Source of the DNA: Candidatus Kaiserbacteria bacterium RIFCSPLOWO2_01_FULL_55_19
GTDB taxonomy: Bacteria; Patescibacteriota; Minisyncoccia; Phycocordibacterales; Phycocordibacteraceae
Length of the DNA: 21,648 nt
Assembly: GCA_001781715.1 (NCBI GenBank)
Contig: MFMD01000034.1
Location: forward strand, 6,911 to 28,558
Direction: 5' to 3'
A model generated the notes under the pieces. It saw only the letters and a list, made by a program, of their open reading frames with translations. It was not told the DNA's origin and did no database searches. Position numbers and translations under genes: made by a program. Positions within the stretch are counted from its first letter, which is position 1; the number at the start of each line of letters is the position of its first letter. This document shows positions 9,746 to 17,174 of this stretch, piece by piece.

Positions 9746-10470
9746 GAAGTAGGACATCCCGGAGCTTCCGCAATGATTTCTCCTGAAGCGGCGACCGAGA
9801 CGAAGCGCGACGCCCCGTTTCCCGCCATGATGACGAGGCACGCTTTTGTATACGAGGTAACAAAGGTGGAACTGTTTGCGGTGATAAACGCATCAGGGTT
9901 TGGGCGCGAGAAGCTCACATCAAGCGCGTTCAAATCGCCCGTTGAGAGGCATTGCCATTGCTGCTGATCCGGAAGGGCGCAGAAATCTGCAATGGTAATG
10001 CCGTTTCCAAGCACATAGGTTTGCACGAGTTTATCCTCCGTAGAATAGATATGGTCGCCCGGCTTGCAATCAGGTCGTGTGCAAGAAAGGTCGGTCGGCG
10101 GCCAGATATCGGCAAAGAGTATGAAGGATTCGGACGCGCCGCGCTGAAAGTGGAGACCATACCCGGCGTTCGCCGTACTGCCAAGCGCTCGGCTACTAAG
10201 CCCGAAGCTCTCGGCGGAACGGAAGGTGAGCGCAATGTCGTAGGCGGTGTTCGCGAGGATGAGCGTCTTATTAAATGAGTTCTGACTCGTGAGTGCAATG
10301 CCCGTGACAGCCGCTATGATTCCCAACACAACAACCATTTCAACCAGCGTGAACCCCATTAGAAGCAAGACACGTTTCGTGTCTGCCGCTTTTTTGAGGC
10401 GGGCTTCTAACGGGGTGAATCCGGCGCTTAGTGGCTGGAGAGGACTGCGGCGAAGATGAAAGGGTTCCAT
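9742..10470 (-). CDS. FimT/GspH-like minor pilin with unusual N-terminal extension
   Basis: A prepilin whose cleavage motif is MG before FTLVEMVVVLGIIAAVTG (Glu at +5), followed by a GspH/FimT-like globular part (NTAYDIALTFRSAESFGLSSRA). The full frame has 242 residues. The first 37 are basic and contain a second prepilin-like motif, AGFTPLEARLKK, without a hydrophobic helix behind it. An alternative ATG at 10359 would give a two-residue leader (MG) and remove the overlap of 43 bases with the prepilin peptidase. Neither start has a clear ribosome site. I report the longer frame but consider the start open. It is coupled to the PilW-like gene by an ATGA overlap. Confidence 0.78.
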   Translation of the reverse strand: MEPFHLRRSPLQPLSAGFTPLEARLKKAADTKRVLLLMGFTLVEMVVVLGIIAAVTGIALTSQNSFNKTLILANTAYDIALTFRSAESFGLSSRALGSTANAGYGLHFQRGASESFILFADIWPPTDLSCTRPDCKPGDHIYSTEDKLVQTYVLGNGITIADFCALPDQQQWQCLSTGDLNALDVSFSRPNPDAFITANSSTFVTSYTKACLVIMAGNGASRFVSVAASGEIIAEAPGCPTS

Positions 10471-11189
10471 TGGGTAAAGTACGCGAAGAGAAATCCAAGG
10501 GCGAGGAAAGGCGCGAACGGCACCTCAACTCCCATTCTAGAGCCGCGAGGCCTCTTCAACAATATGCCTATACCAATGCATGCCCCAATCCAAAATGAGA
10601 AGATGAGCCCCGGAAATGCCGCGGGGCCAACAAGAAGGGCAAGACCAAGGGCAAATGGAGCATCAGCGAAGCCCATAGCGCGACCGCGGGAGAGAAAGTG
10701 TATAAGCGCGAGAGAAAACGCAATGGAAAAAGCAATCAAGAGAGTGTCCAAAAACACGGCGAGGGACGCCGAGAGCAGGAAGCCGGTCGCGGCGCTCATA
10801 ACAACGAAGGGGATGAGCAGCACGCTTGGCAGTACCTGATGCGCGAGGTCATAGAGCACGAGTGCGAGAAGCAAGGTGAGCGAGAGAAGCATACCCGGTA
10901 AAGCGAGTGATACGCCAATCAAGAGGTGCGCAAGGACAAAGAGTACGCCGAGCAGGAGTTCGGTAAGGGGAGCGAGACGAGAAATAGATGCCCCGCAACA
11001 GTGCGCACGGCCGCGCGAAGCGACATAGGAAACAATGGGTACAAGCGCAAACGGCGAGAGCGGGGCGCCGCACGCATCACAGCGGGAACGACCGGCAACT
11101 ATACTCTGCCCCGTGTTGAGACGGGCAACAAATACACCGACAAAGCTCGCAACAATCGCGCCCAGAAGAAACAATAATGTGGGCACCAT
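10428..11189 (-). CDS. pilD: Type IV prepilin peptidase / N-methyltransferase
   Basis: A 253-residue polytopic membrane protein. It cleaves the leader of prepilins after Gly and is placed directly between the major and minor pilins it would process. The N-terminal domain (LGAIVASFVGVFVARL) is followed by a cytoplasmic loop with C37-x2-C40 and C64-C65; the second pair is adjacent instead of C-x2-C. The two catalytic aspartates of the family are D114 (VLYDLAHQVLP) and D176 (MGFADAPFALG). The second motif reads GFAD where GxGD is usual. The C-terminal EVPFAPFLALG matches the family. The frame opens at 11240, but a TGCTATACT box 8 bases before the ATG at 11189 and the terminator upstream exclude the longer start. 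Confidence 0.92.
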   Translation of the reverse strand: MVPTLLFLLGAIVASFVGVFVARLNTGQSIVAGRSRCDACGAPLSPFALVPIVSYVASRGRAHCCGASISRLAPLTELLLGVLFVLAHLLIGVSLALPGMLLSLTLLLALVLYDLAHQVLPSVLLIPFVVMSAATGFLLSASLAVFLDTLLIAFSIAFSLALIHFLSRGRAMGFADAPFALGLALLVGPAAFPGLIFSFWIGACIGIGILLKRPRGSRMGVEVPFAPFLALGFLFAYFTQWNPFIFAAVLSSH

Positions 11190-11197
11190 TATGTCCA

Positions 11198-11206
11198 AGT
11201 ATAGCA
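11198..11206 (-). promoter_or_regulatory. Extended -10 box of the prepilin peptidase gene
   Basis: TGCTATACT on the minus strand abuts the terminator hairpin and lies 8 bases before the ATG. It would start a fresh leaderless transcript for the peptidase and minor pilins right after pilin transcription ends. Confidence 0.55.
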
Positions 11207-11233
11207 AACGGCCCCGCTGTAGCGGGGCCGTTT
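11206..11233 (-). terminator. Rho-independent terminator hairpin after the pilin genes
   Basis: A perfect inverted repeat of 13 bp, AAACGGCCCCGCT and its complement, separated by 2 bases. The GC-rich core is flanked by A/T runs on both sides, so it can form in either direction, although the T tract is short (3 T on the minus strand, 4 on the plus). It lies 17 bases past the stop of the proximal pilin gene. Confidence 0.8.
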
Positions 11234-11250
11234 TGTTCACCGCTTTCTGA

Positions 11251-11673
11251 TTACGAGCAAACGGTCGTGATGCTGCCGATGGCAGTCATGGTCGTCGTCG
11301 CTGTGCCAAGGCTGTCAATACAGTAGGTCTCGCCTGATGTCGTGACGAGCTCGGCTGCTATTGCGTACGCCGTGGCGGAAGGGTTGCAGACAACCGCCTT
11401 ACCCGCACCGTTTGCGTCGTCGGCTGCAGCAATCTGCTTGGCAATCGTGGCTTCCGCGCAAACACCGGTGTACGAGTTGCTATTGTCACCGTAGAAGATC
11501 TGCGCTTGGGTCCGGGCACCGTCAAGGTCCGACATCACTGCCGCATCATTGCCCTTGGAGCGGGCCGTGTTCAGCGAAGCGAGGACGACGGCCGAGAGGA
11601 CGCCGATGATGGCGATGACGACGAGGAGTTCAATGAGGGTGAATCCGCGAGAGAATGTAGATTTCATAGTCAT
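11251..11673 (-). CDS. pilA: Type IV pilin, tandem copy 2 (major pilin candidate)
   Basis: A 140-residue prepilin. The leader MTMKSTFSRG precedes the mature N-terminus FTLIELLVVIAIIGVLSA with Glu5, then a conserved VVLASLNTARSKGNDAA helix. The small globular part has four Cys that could form two disulfides. The size, simplicity and position directly before a terminator suggest an abundant structural subunit. The N-terminal half is nearly identical to the pilin upstream (11712-12185) while the C-terminal halves differ. Either ATG (codon 1 or 3) could be used. A TATACT box lies 17 bases before the first one, so this copy may have its own short-leader transcript. Which of the two is the main fibre subunit cannot be told from sequence. 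Confidence 0.93.
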   Translation of the reverse strand: MTMKSTFSRGFTLIELLVVIAIIGVLSAVVLASLNTARSKGNDAAVMSDLDGARTQAQIFYGDNSNSYTGVCAEATIAKQIAAADDANGAGKAVVCNPSATAYAIAAELVTTSGETYCIDSLGTATTTMTAIGSITTVCS

Positions 11674-11690
11674 AAGTTAAGAACGAATTA

Positions 11691-11696
11691 AGTATA
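11691..11696 (-). promoter_or_regulatory. -10 box of pilin copy 2
   Basis: TATACT on the minus strand is 17 bases before the ATG and would give a leader of about 10 bases. The spacing matches that of the other pilin (18 bases) but differs from the 6-9 bases seen at other unit heads. Confidence 0.45.
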
Positions 11697-11711
11697 TAAG
11701 ATTAATAAGAA

Positions 11712-12185
11712 TTACGGGCACTCGGTTATGGGAGCCCCTTGAGCCGGAAGAACCGCATTCACCGTTCTTGCCGAACCGTTCTGGTCAACACACCAATATC
11801 TTGTGTTGCCGGACAGTGCCGCTGCGACAACATATCCCGTGCCGGCGGCGTAACAGGCAACATTGCCTGCGCCATTAACACCGTCGGCGCCGGCAAGAGC
11901 CCGTGCAGTAACTGTATCAGAGAACATGCCACCGGTGCAGGAAGTAGCGGCACCCGAGGACCACGCTTGGGTGCCGTAGGAGTTGCTACCGGCCCCACCA
12001 TAGTAGATCTCCGCCTCCGTCTGAATAGTCGCCATATCAGACTGGATGGCCGCGTCATTGCCCTTGGAGCGGGCGGTATTGAGCGAAGCGAGAACAACCG
12101 CCGAGAGGACGCCGATGATGGAAATGACAACGAGAAGCTCTATAAGGCTAAAGCCTCGGGAACGATTTTTACACATGAGGTCCAT
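11712..12185 (-). CDS. pilA: Type IV pilin, tandem copy 1
   Basis: A 157-residue prepilin when started at the ATG 12183-12185; 12174-12176 is also possible. The leader MDLMCKNRSRG precedes FSLIELLVVISIIGVLSA with Glu5, followed by the same VVLASLNTARSKGNDAA segment as copy 2. The mature globular part has four Cys and a Gly/Ser-rich loop. The open frame extends to 12215, but a TATAAT box at 12204-12209 lies inside that extension, so those codons are probably upstream of transcription. It precedes copy 2 by 38 bases and follows pilC. The two genes look like a tandem duplication with diverged surfaces. Confidence 0.92.
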   Translation of the reverse strand: MDLMCKNRSRGFSLIELLVVISIIGVLSAVVLASLNTARSKGNDAAIQSDMATIQTEAEIYYGGAGSNSYGTQAWSSGAATSCTGGMFSDTVTARALAGADGVNGAGNVACYAAGTGYVVAAALSGNTRYWCVDQNGSARTVNAVLPAQGAPITECP

Positions 12186-12203
12186 TGTGGGATTAATAGG
12201 TAG

Positions 12204-12209
12204 ATTATA
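12204..12209 (-). promoter_or_regulatory. -10 box of the pilin genes
   Basis: A perfect TATAAT on the minus strand, 18 bases before the ATG at 12185. It would let pilins be expressed apart from, and above, the pilus motor genes. No good -35 was found at 17 bases. Confidence 0.5.
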
Positions 12210-12251
12210 CGGCATAGCGGCCTCAAGCGGAGCAGGGCTGTGGATAGCCTA

Positions 12252-13457
12252 TTAGATTGAGCCCGCGAGGTTGTAGATGGGGAGTAGCACCGCAGCGAGC
12301 AAGATACCAACGCCGAGACCAAGGAGAACAATCATAATCGGCTCAATAAGCCCCACCAGCGTGTCAACCGCATTTGATACCTCGCGGTTATAGAACTTCG
12401 CAAGCGTGGTGAGTATCTTCCCCAGCTCTCCGGTCTCCTCGCCGACTTTTGTCATGGCGATCATAATGCCGGGAATCTCCGCGTGCCTTCCAAACGCGTC
12501 GGAGATGGCGGAACCGCCTTTCACTTCCTGAGCAACTTCGTGCAGCACTTTCGTGTATGCGGCATTGTCAACGACCGAGCCGGTAATATCGATGGCTTCA
12601 ATGACTGAGACGCCCGAGAGGAGCATGGTGGAGAGGTTGTCCGCTATGCGCGAGAGGTACAGCTTCTTATAGAGGTCGCCGACATACGGAATGGAGAGCT
12701 TCATCCTGTCGAGCACGAGTTTGCCGCTCTCGGTCTTCCCGAGCTGCCACACATAAAAACCTCCTGCGATAAGTGCAATGAGCATAAAGATTCCGTACTG
12801 GACGAGGATGTTTGAGAACCCTATGACGAGCTTGGTGTAAATCGGTATTGCTTGGCCAGAATCGAGGAGTACCGCGCTAATCTTTGGTATCACGAGTGTG
12901 AGCATCAGCGCCATCACACCGAAAAATACGAGGATGACAAAGATTGGGTAGATGAGTGCGTTCTGGGCTTTATTTATCAGGTCATAGGAACGGTCGAGGT
13001 AATCCGCGAGGTAGTTGAAGGTTACGGAGAGTTTCCCCGACTCTTCACCCGCGTGAACCATATTCACATAAAATCCGGAGAAAACCTCGGGGTGGCGCGA
13101 AAGCGCTTTGCTAATGGGACTGCCCCCTTGTACATCGTCTCCGACGGTAGAGAGGATGGTAGCAAGCCGCGGGTTATCAACCTCGGAGGCAAGGAGCCGG
13201 AACACGCGGAGTGCGGATACCTGTGCTTCAAACAGCGTCGCAATCTGGCGCGAGAGAATAACAATCTCTTTGTTAGATACCCGATTGAGGAATGAGAGTT
13301 CTATATCAAACCACGGGCTTTTCTCTGCAGAATCAATCGCCGAGACAATGAGATTGCGGCGTTGAAGCGCAGAGATAGCGACCTCCTTTGAAGAGGCTTC
13401 AATGCTTCCCTCTCGCTCGTGTCCGTCTTGATCAATCGCGCGATATTTAAAAAGCAT
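12252..13457 (-). CDS. pilC: Type IV pilus inner-membrane platform protein
   Basis: A 401-residue GspF/PilC-family protein that forms the membrane platform on which PilB and PilT act. The N-terminal segment MLFKYRAIDQDGHEREG is typical of the family. Two T2SSF domains follow (about 65-190 and 265-395), each with the motif of the family: EESGKLSVTFNYLADYLDRS in the first and EETGELGKILTTLAKFYNREV in the second. Transmembrane helices lie near 170-190, 220-245 and 375-395. It starts 7 bases after the pilT stop, so the two are cotranscribed. Confidence 0.96.
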   Translation of the reverse strand: MLFKYRAIDQDGHEREGSIEASSKEVAISALQRRNLIVSAIDSAEKSPWFDIELSFLNRVSNKEIVILSRQIATLFEAQVSALRVFRLLASEVDNPRLATILSTVGDDVQGGSPISKALSRHPEVFSGFYVNMVHAGEESGKLSVTFNYLADYLDRSYDLINKAQNALIYPIFVILVFFGVMALMLTLVIPKISAVLLDSGQAIPIYTKLVIGFSNILVQYGIFMLIALIAGGFYVWQLGKTESGKLVLDRMKLSIPYVGDLYKKLYLSRIADNLSTMLLSGVSVIEAIDITGSVVDNAAYTKVLHEVAQEVKGGSAISDAFGRHAEIPGIMIAMTKVGEETGELGKILTTLAKFYNREVSNAVDTLVGLIEPIMIVLLGLGVGILLAAVLLPIYNLAGSI

Positions 13458-13464
13458 ACGGGGA

Positions 13465-14526
13465 CTAGAGGTAATGCTCGAAGGTCTTAGGATCCATCGA
13501 GTACTCGTAGGCGTGTTCCACGGTCACCTCGCCGCGGCGCACAAGCTCGGCAAGCGACCGATCCATATCAATCATCCCTTCTTGCGACGAGGTCTGAATA
13601 ACGGTGCTAATCTCGTGTGTCCGCCCGTCGCGGATAAGAGTGCTCACTGCATTGTTGTTGATAAGTAGTTCGTAGGCCGGGATGAGTCCGCCCGAGACGC
13701 GCGGTATGAGCCGTTGGGAGAATATGCCGGCAAGACTCCCCGCAAGTTGTACGCGCACCTGCGCCTGTTGCTCAGCGGGAAACATATCAATAATGCGGTC
13801 TATGGTTTGTGCCGCGTTGTTGGTATGGAGCGTTGAGAACACGAGGTGCCCGGTTTCGGCAGCGGTGACCGCCGAAGAAATTGTCTCGTAATCGCGCATC
13901 TCGCCAACCATAATGACATCAACATCCTCGCGGAACGCGCTCTGGAGCGCCGTACGAAAGTCGGGCGTGTCGATATGCACTTCGCGCTGGTGAATCAATG
14001 AACGCTTCGGCGCGAAGAGATACTCAACGGGATCTTCAATGGTGAGGATATGCTCCGCACGAGAGTCGTTGATACGGTCAATCATCGTGGCGAGCGTCGT
14101 TGACTTCCCCTGCCCTACCGGACCAACAACAAGAAAGAACCCTTGTTCGCGCTGGGTGAACACTTCAAGGACCGGCGGAAGATTGAGATCCGCGAATGTC
14201 TTGATTGCGCGCGGTATGAGCCGAAATGCGAGCGCGGTTGCCCCCTGCACCCGATAGCCGTTCACGCGGAACCGCTCGTCTACCTTGTGCGCATAGGACA
14301 GGTCTATGGTCTGATCCCGCTCAAATGAATCCCAGCGTTCCGGAGGGACAATTGATTTCAACATTGCGTCCGTTTCTTCAGCGATAAGTGTTGGATACTT
14401 GGCAAGAGAAATAAGTGCCCCCGAAATACGGAGGACGGGCGAACCGCCGACAAAGATATGTAGGTCCGATGCGCCCTCCTTAACGACGGCATCGAGCAGT
14501 TCTTCAAGGCGTTTCTCGACAGCCAT
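13465..14526 (-). CDS. pilT: Type IV pilus retraction ATPase
   Basis: A 353-residue hexameric ATPase that powers pilus retraction. The start MAVEKRLEELLDAVVKEGASDLHI and the overall length are those of PilT, which lacks the long N-terminal domain of PilB. Walker A is GPVGQGKST (135-143, Lys141), with Val and Gln where Thr and Ser are usual. The Asp box is IEDPVEYLF (163-171), Walker B is DVDVIMVGEMRD (201-212) and the His box contains STLHTNNAA (H234). It lies 2 bases after the receiver gene and 7 bases before pilC. The AIRAGG motif needed for retraction in classical PilT is not obvious here. The site region reads SLAELVRRGEV, a form compatible with the PilT C-terminus. Confidence 0.93.
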   Translation of the reverse strand: MAVEKRLEELLDAVVKEGASDLHIFVGGSPVLRISGALISLAKYPTLIAEETDAMLKSIVPPERWDSFERDQTIDLSYAHKVDERFRVNGYRVQGATALAFRLIPRAIKTFADLNLPPVLEVFTQREQGFFLVVGPVGQGKSTTLATMIDRINDSRAEHILTIEDPVEYLFAPKRSLIHQREVHIDTPDFRTALQSAFREDVDVIMVGEMRDYETISSAVTAAETGHLVFSTLHTNNAAQTIDRIIDMFPAEQQAQVRVQLAGSLAGIFSQRLIPRVSGGLIPAYELLINNNAVSTLIRDGRTHEISTVIQTSSQEGMIDMDRSLAELVRRGEVTVEHAYEYSMDPKTFEHYL

Positions 14527-14528
14527 GA

Positions 14529-14936
14529 CTAACGAGGCCCTCCTACGGGCGGCGTGCGCGACTCAATCGTGCGTATGGTCTCAGCGAACACTTCAGACGG
14601 AATTGCGGATGCTTTGATAACATATCCGTCAGCAAGCAGTTTCTTCGCTTTCTCAATGTCAGAATCTTGGCCTTGATTTGTGAGAATAACTACCTTGGAG
14701 CCCTGCGCGAGATGCTCTTTCCGTATCGCCTCCAGTGCGCCAAAGCCGCCGATCCCCGGCATGACAAGGTCAAGTAAGATGACATTTGGCATCTTGGCAT
14801 CGGCTTTGCGCAGAGCGGCGAGGAGTTCTTCGCCGCTGCTAAACACGCCCACTTCGTGGCCAGCTGTGCGAAATTTGACGGCGTAAAGGTCAACAAGGAA
14901 CCGATCATCGTCAACAAGATAAATACGATAGGCCAT
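14529..14936 (-). CDS. Stand-alone receiver (CheY-like) response regulator
   Basis: A 135-residue single REC domain with no output domain. The phosphorylation site is intact: acidic pocket D9/D10, phosphoacceptor D56 (LLDLVMPG), T86 (VILTN) and K108 (VIKAS). The start was set at 14936 because a TATACT box lies 7 bases upstream and the family begins at MAYRIYLVDDD; the ten codons upstream are not family-like. It sits between pilB and pilT, 2 bases before pilT, so it is likely to act on the pilus motor by protein contact rather than on DNA (inference from context). No histidine kinase is in the window, so the input signal is unknown. Confidence 0.92.
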   Translation of the reverse strand: MAYRIYLVDDDRFLVDLYAVKFRTAGHEVGVFSSGEELLAALRKADAKMPNVILLDLVMPGIGGFGALEAIRKEHLAQGSKVVILTNQGQDSDIEKAKKLLADGYVIKASAIPSEVFAETIRTIESRTPPVGGPR

Positions 14937-14943
14937 TCCAAAA

Positions 14944-14949
14944 AGTATA
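14944..14949 (-). promoter_or_regulatory. -10 box of the receiver-pilT-pilC unit
   Basis: TATACT on the minus strand is in the 26-base gap after pilB, 7 bases before the receiver ATG. It suggests an internal start for receiver, pilT and pilC. Confidence 0.5.
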
Positions 14950-14962
14950 CTACATTCTAGTG

Positions 14963-16750
14963 TCAAGAGACGTTCTCTTCGGGGAAAAGGTCGCCGCCGA
15001 GCATATTGATTTCTTCAAAAGGAATAATGCCGTTAAGCGCCTTCACGATAGCGTCTTCGCGCATTGTGAGCATGCCGTCCTGCCTGGCGACGGTGCGAAT
15101 CTTCTCCTCAATCGGTTCGGTGAGCAATATTTGTTCAAGGTTCTTACTCATGCGGAGTATCTCAAAGACACCGGTACGACCACGCGTCCCGCTCGGACAT
15201 TCTTCCGTCGGGGTTGCGTGGTAAAACTCCTTAAAAGGCGGTAGCGTCTTGCGATATTTCTCCGGCAAGTCAGCGAAGTCCTGTTCAATGAAGGTCTTAA
15301 CGCTGTCTTTAATCGGGAACGGCTTCCCTGCCCCGGGGCAGAGCTTCCGGACCAGGCGCTGTCCAATAACGGAGACGAGCGTCGGCGCGATAAGAAACGG
15401 GTCAACGCCCATATCAATGAGGCGCGGGATTGCACCCGTTGCGGTGTTCGTATGGATGGTTGAGAACACGAGATGGCCGGTGAGCGCCGCCTGCACGGCA
15501 AGCACGGCGGTTTCTTTATCCCGAATCTCACCAACCATGATGATGTCGGGGTCTTGGCGCAAGAGGGAGCGGAGTCCGCTCGCAAAGGTGTACCCGATTT
15601 CCGGTCGGACCTGACTCTGCGATATGCCGGGTATCTCGTATTCAACCGGGTCCTCAAGCGAGACCACATTTTCTGTCTCGCGATCGGTCTCGGAGAGCAT
15701 GGCGAAGAGCGTTGTGGACTTACCGGAGCCGGTCGGTCCTGCGATAAGGATGATGCCGAAAGGAACTTTCATCATCTCGCGAACCTCGGCAAGCTGGCTC
15801 GCCGAGAAACCGACCGATTCAAGGGTCGTTGTGACATCGGAACGGTCAAGGAGACGCATCTCCACCTTCTCGCCATACTCGGTCGGAAATGTAGAGACAC
15901 GGAAGTCAATGCGCCGGTTATCTATCGTCGCCGAGAAGCGTCCGTCTTGCGGCTGCCGCTTTTCATCAAGACGCAGTTTAGAAAGAATCTTGATGCGCGC
16001 AACGACCGCATCGTGCACCTTCCCCGGCAATTCAAGCGAGGTGTGCAAATCGCCGTCCATACGAAAACGCACCCGCGTCTTAGCGGGTGACGGTTCTATG
16101 TGCACATCGGATGCGCGTCCCTCAATCGCGTACCGCAGTACGGTTGAGACAATTTTCGTCACCGGCGCGTCCTCTTTGAGCGTCTCGTGATGCACTCCCG
16201 AGCCGGAGAGTGCGAGTGTCTCGTCGCTTAAAATGGGCGACCCTTCGGAAGGAAGAGCTATGTTCCCCGCGTCAGAGGATTTCGCGACCGTTTCATATTC
16301 GGTAAGTGCCTTCCCAACCTCGTCAGAGAGGTTTTGATACGCATCAAGTACGCGATCAAAATCCTCTTTCGTGATGAGCGTAATCTTATAGGGAATACCT
16401 ATCTTGCCCGAGATAAATTGTAGGGCATCAAAGGCCTCAATGTTGTCGGGGTCAACGATGCCAATCTCAAGCGCTCCCTCACTCATGGCAAGCGGGACGA
16501 ACCCGTAGTGGCGTGCCGAATCAATCGGTATATACCGAAAGACCTCTTCGTTCGCAGGCGGGTCGCCCAAGATGCGCGCAGGCAACCCGTAGGTCTCCCC
16601 CGCTACCTTAAGCGCATCCGCGAGCGAGACGCCTCGCTCGGCGAGTATCTCGAAGAACGGCCGGTTCTTCTTCGCGAGCTCGGTATCAACATAGTCCCGG
16701 TCGCTTGCCGAAAGAAGCCCCTTTTCAACGAATAGTTCAAGAAGGTTCAT
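14963..16750 (-). CDS. pilB: Type IV pilus extension ATPase
   Basis: A 595-residue GspE/PilB-family ATPase that drives pilus assembly. An N-terminal MshEN-type domain (about 55-145) precedes the two-part motor. Walker A is GPTGSGKST (338-346, Lys344), the Asp box is LEDPVEYEIPG, Walker B is DPDIIMVGEIRD (400-411), and the His region is STIHTNTATGA (430-440). The four-Cys zinc site of the family is reduced to C471 and C518. The region ECPSGTRGRTGVFEIL keeps the surrounding sequence but lacks the CxxC spacing, so zinc is probably not bound. It is 9 bases downstream of the proline-rich gene and belongs to the pilMNO transcript. Confidence 0.96.
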   Translation of the reverse strand: MNLLELFVEKGLLSASDRDYVDTELAKKNRPFFEILAERGVSLADALKVAGETYGLPARILGDPPANEEVFRYIPIDSARHYGFVPLAMSEGALEIGIVDPDNIEAFDALQFISGKIGIPYKITLITKEDFDRVLDAYQNLSDEVGKALTEYETVAKSSDAGNIALPSEGSPILSDETLALSGSGVHHETLKEDAPVTKIVSTVLRYAIEGRASDVHIEPSPAKTRVRFRMDGDLHTSLELPGKVHDAVVARIKILSKLRLDEKRQPQDGRFSATIDNRRIDFRVSTFPTEYGEKVEMRLLDRSDVTTTLESVGFSASQLAEVREMMKVPFGIILIAGPTGSGKSTTLFAMLSETDRETENVVSLEDPVEYEIPGISQSQVRPEIGYTFASGLRSLLRQDPDIIMVGEIRDKETAVLAVQAALTGHLVFSTIHTNTATGAIPRLIDMGVDPFLIAPTLVSVIGQRLVRKLCPGAGKPFPIKDSVKTFIEQDFADLPEKYRKTLPPFKEFYHATPTEECPSGTRGRTGVFEILRMSKNLEQILLTEPIEEKIRTVARQDGMLTMREDAIVKALNGIIPFEEINMLGGDLFPEENVS

Positions 16751-16759
16751 TGTCTACGA

Positions 16760-17170
16760 TTACTGCTCGGGACTGCTCGTCCCCGTGCTCCCCCCATCCG
16801 GCACCGGAATCGCTACGGGACTTGGCGCGGGTGCGGGAGGCGGAGCGGGAGCGGGAGCGGGAGCGGGAGCGGGAGCGGAGCTCGCGGCAGACAGAGGTGC
16901 GAGCGGATCAATACGGCCGATAGATTCCGGCGAAATGCTTGTTGAGATATCAACGAGGGCATTAAACCGTGCATCGGCGAAAATCTTCGTATTAAACGAC
17001 ACGGGCTGGAGTTCGCCGACCAGGGTCTCAAACTGCATCTGCGCCTGGTTGGTGGTAGCGCCGGTCACAGAAAGCGGCGGCTCATTGCCCGTTCCGGTGA
17101 AGAAATACCAGTACGCGAGACCCGCGACGAGGAGCGTGACGATGACAATGGTGGTGGTGTTGGATTTCAT
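16760..17170 (-). CDS. Proline/alanine-rich membrane protein of the pilus operon
   Basis: A 136-residue protein in the position where pilP would stand (after pilO). It has one N-terminal membrane helix (about 6-24), a short extracytoplasmic domain (TNQAQMQFETLVGELQPVSFNTKIFADARFNALVDIS), and a C-terminal tail made almost only of Ala and Pro (about 95-120). The motif LVGELQPVSFNTKIF followed by RFNALVD is family-like from memory of CPR pilus operons (not verified). No PilP similarity is visible, so it may be an analogue that links PilN/PilO to the cell wall. The tail is encoded by a hexanucleotide repeat that can slip. It starts 4 bases after pilO. Confidence 0.7.
   Translation of the reverse strand: MKSNTTTIVIVTLLVAGLAYWYFFTGTGNEPPLSVTGATTNQAQMQFETLVGELQPVSFNTKIFADARFNALVDISTSISPESIGRIDPLAPLSAASSAPAPAPAPAPAPPPAPAPSPVAIPVPDGGSTGTSSPEQ
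16845..16874. repeat. Hexanucleotide tandem repeat, five copies of GCGGGA
   Basis: Five perfect copies of GCGGGA, followed by a shortened copy (GCGGA). It lies inside the proline/alanine-rich gene and encodes Pro-Ala dipeptides on the minus strand. Changes in copy number would keep the frame and only alter linker length. Confidence 0.9.
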
Positions 17171-17174
17171 AGTA

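Noticed and set aside
14961..14966. TTGACA on the minus strand as a -35 for the receiver gene
   Set aside because: The spacer to TATACT is only 11 bases, far below the usual 16-18, and the hexamer is within the pilB stop region.
16836..16880. Short repeats as part of a CRISPR array
   Set aside because: The unit is 6 bases without spacers and lies in a coding region; no CRISPR array was seen in the window.
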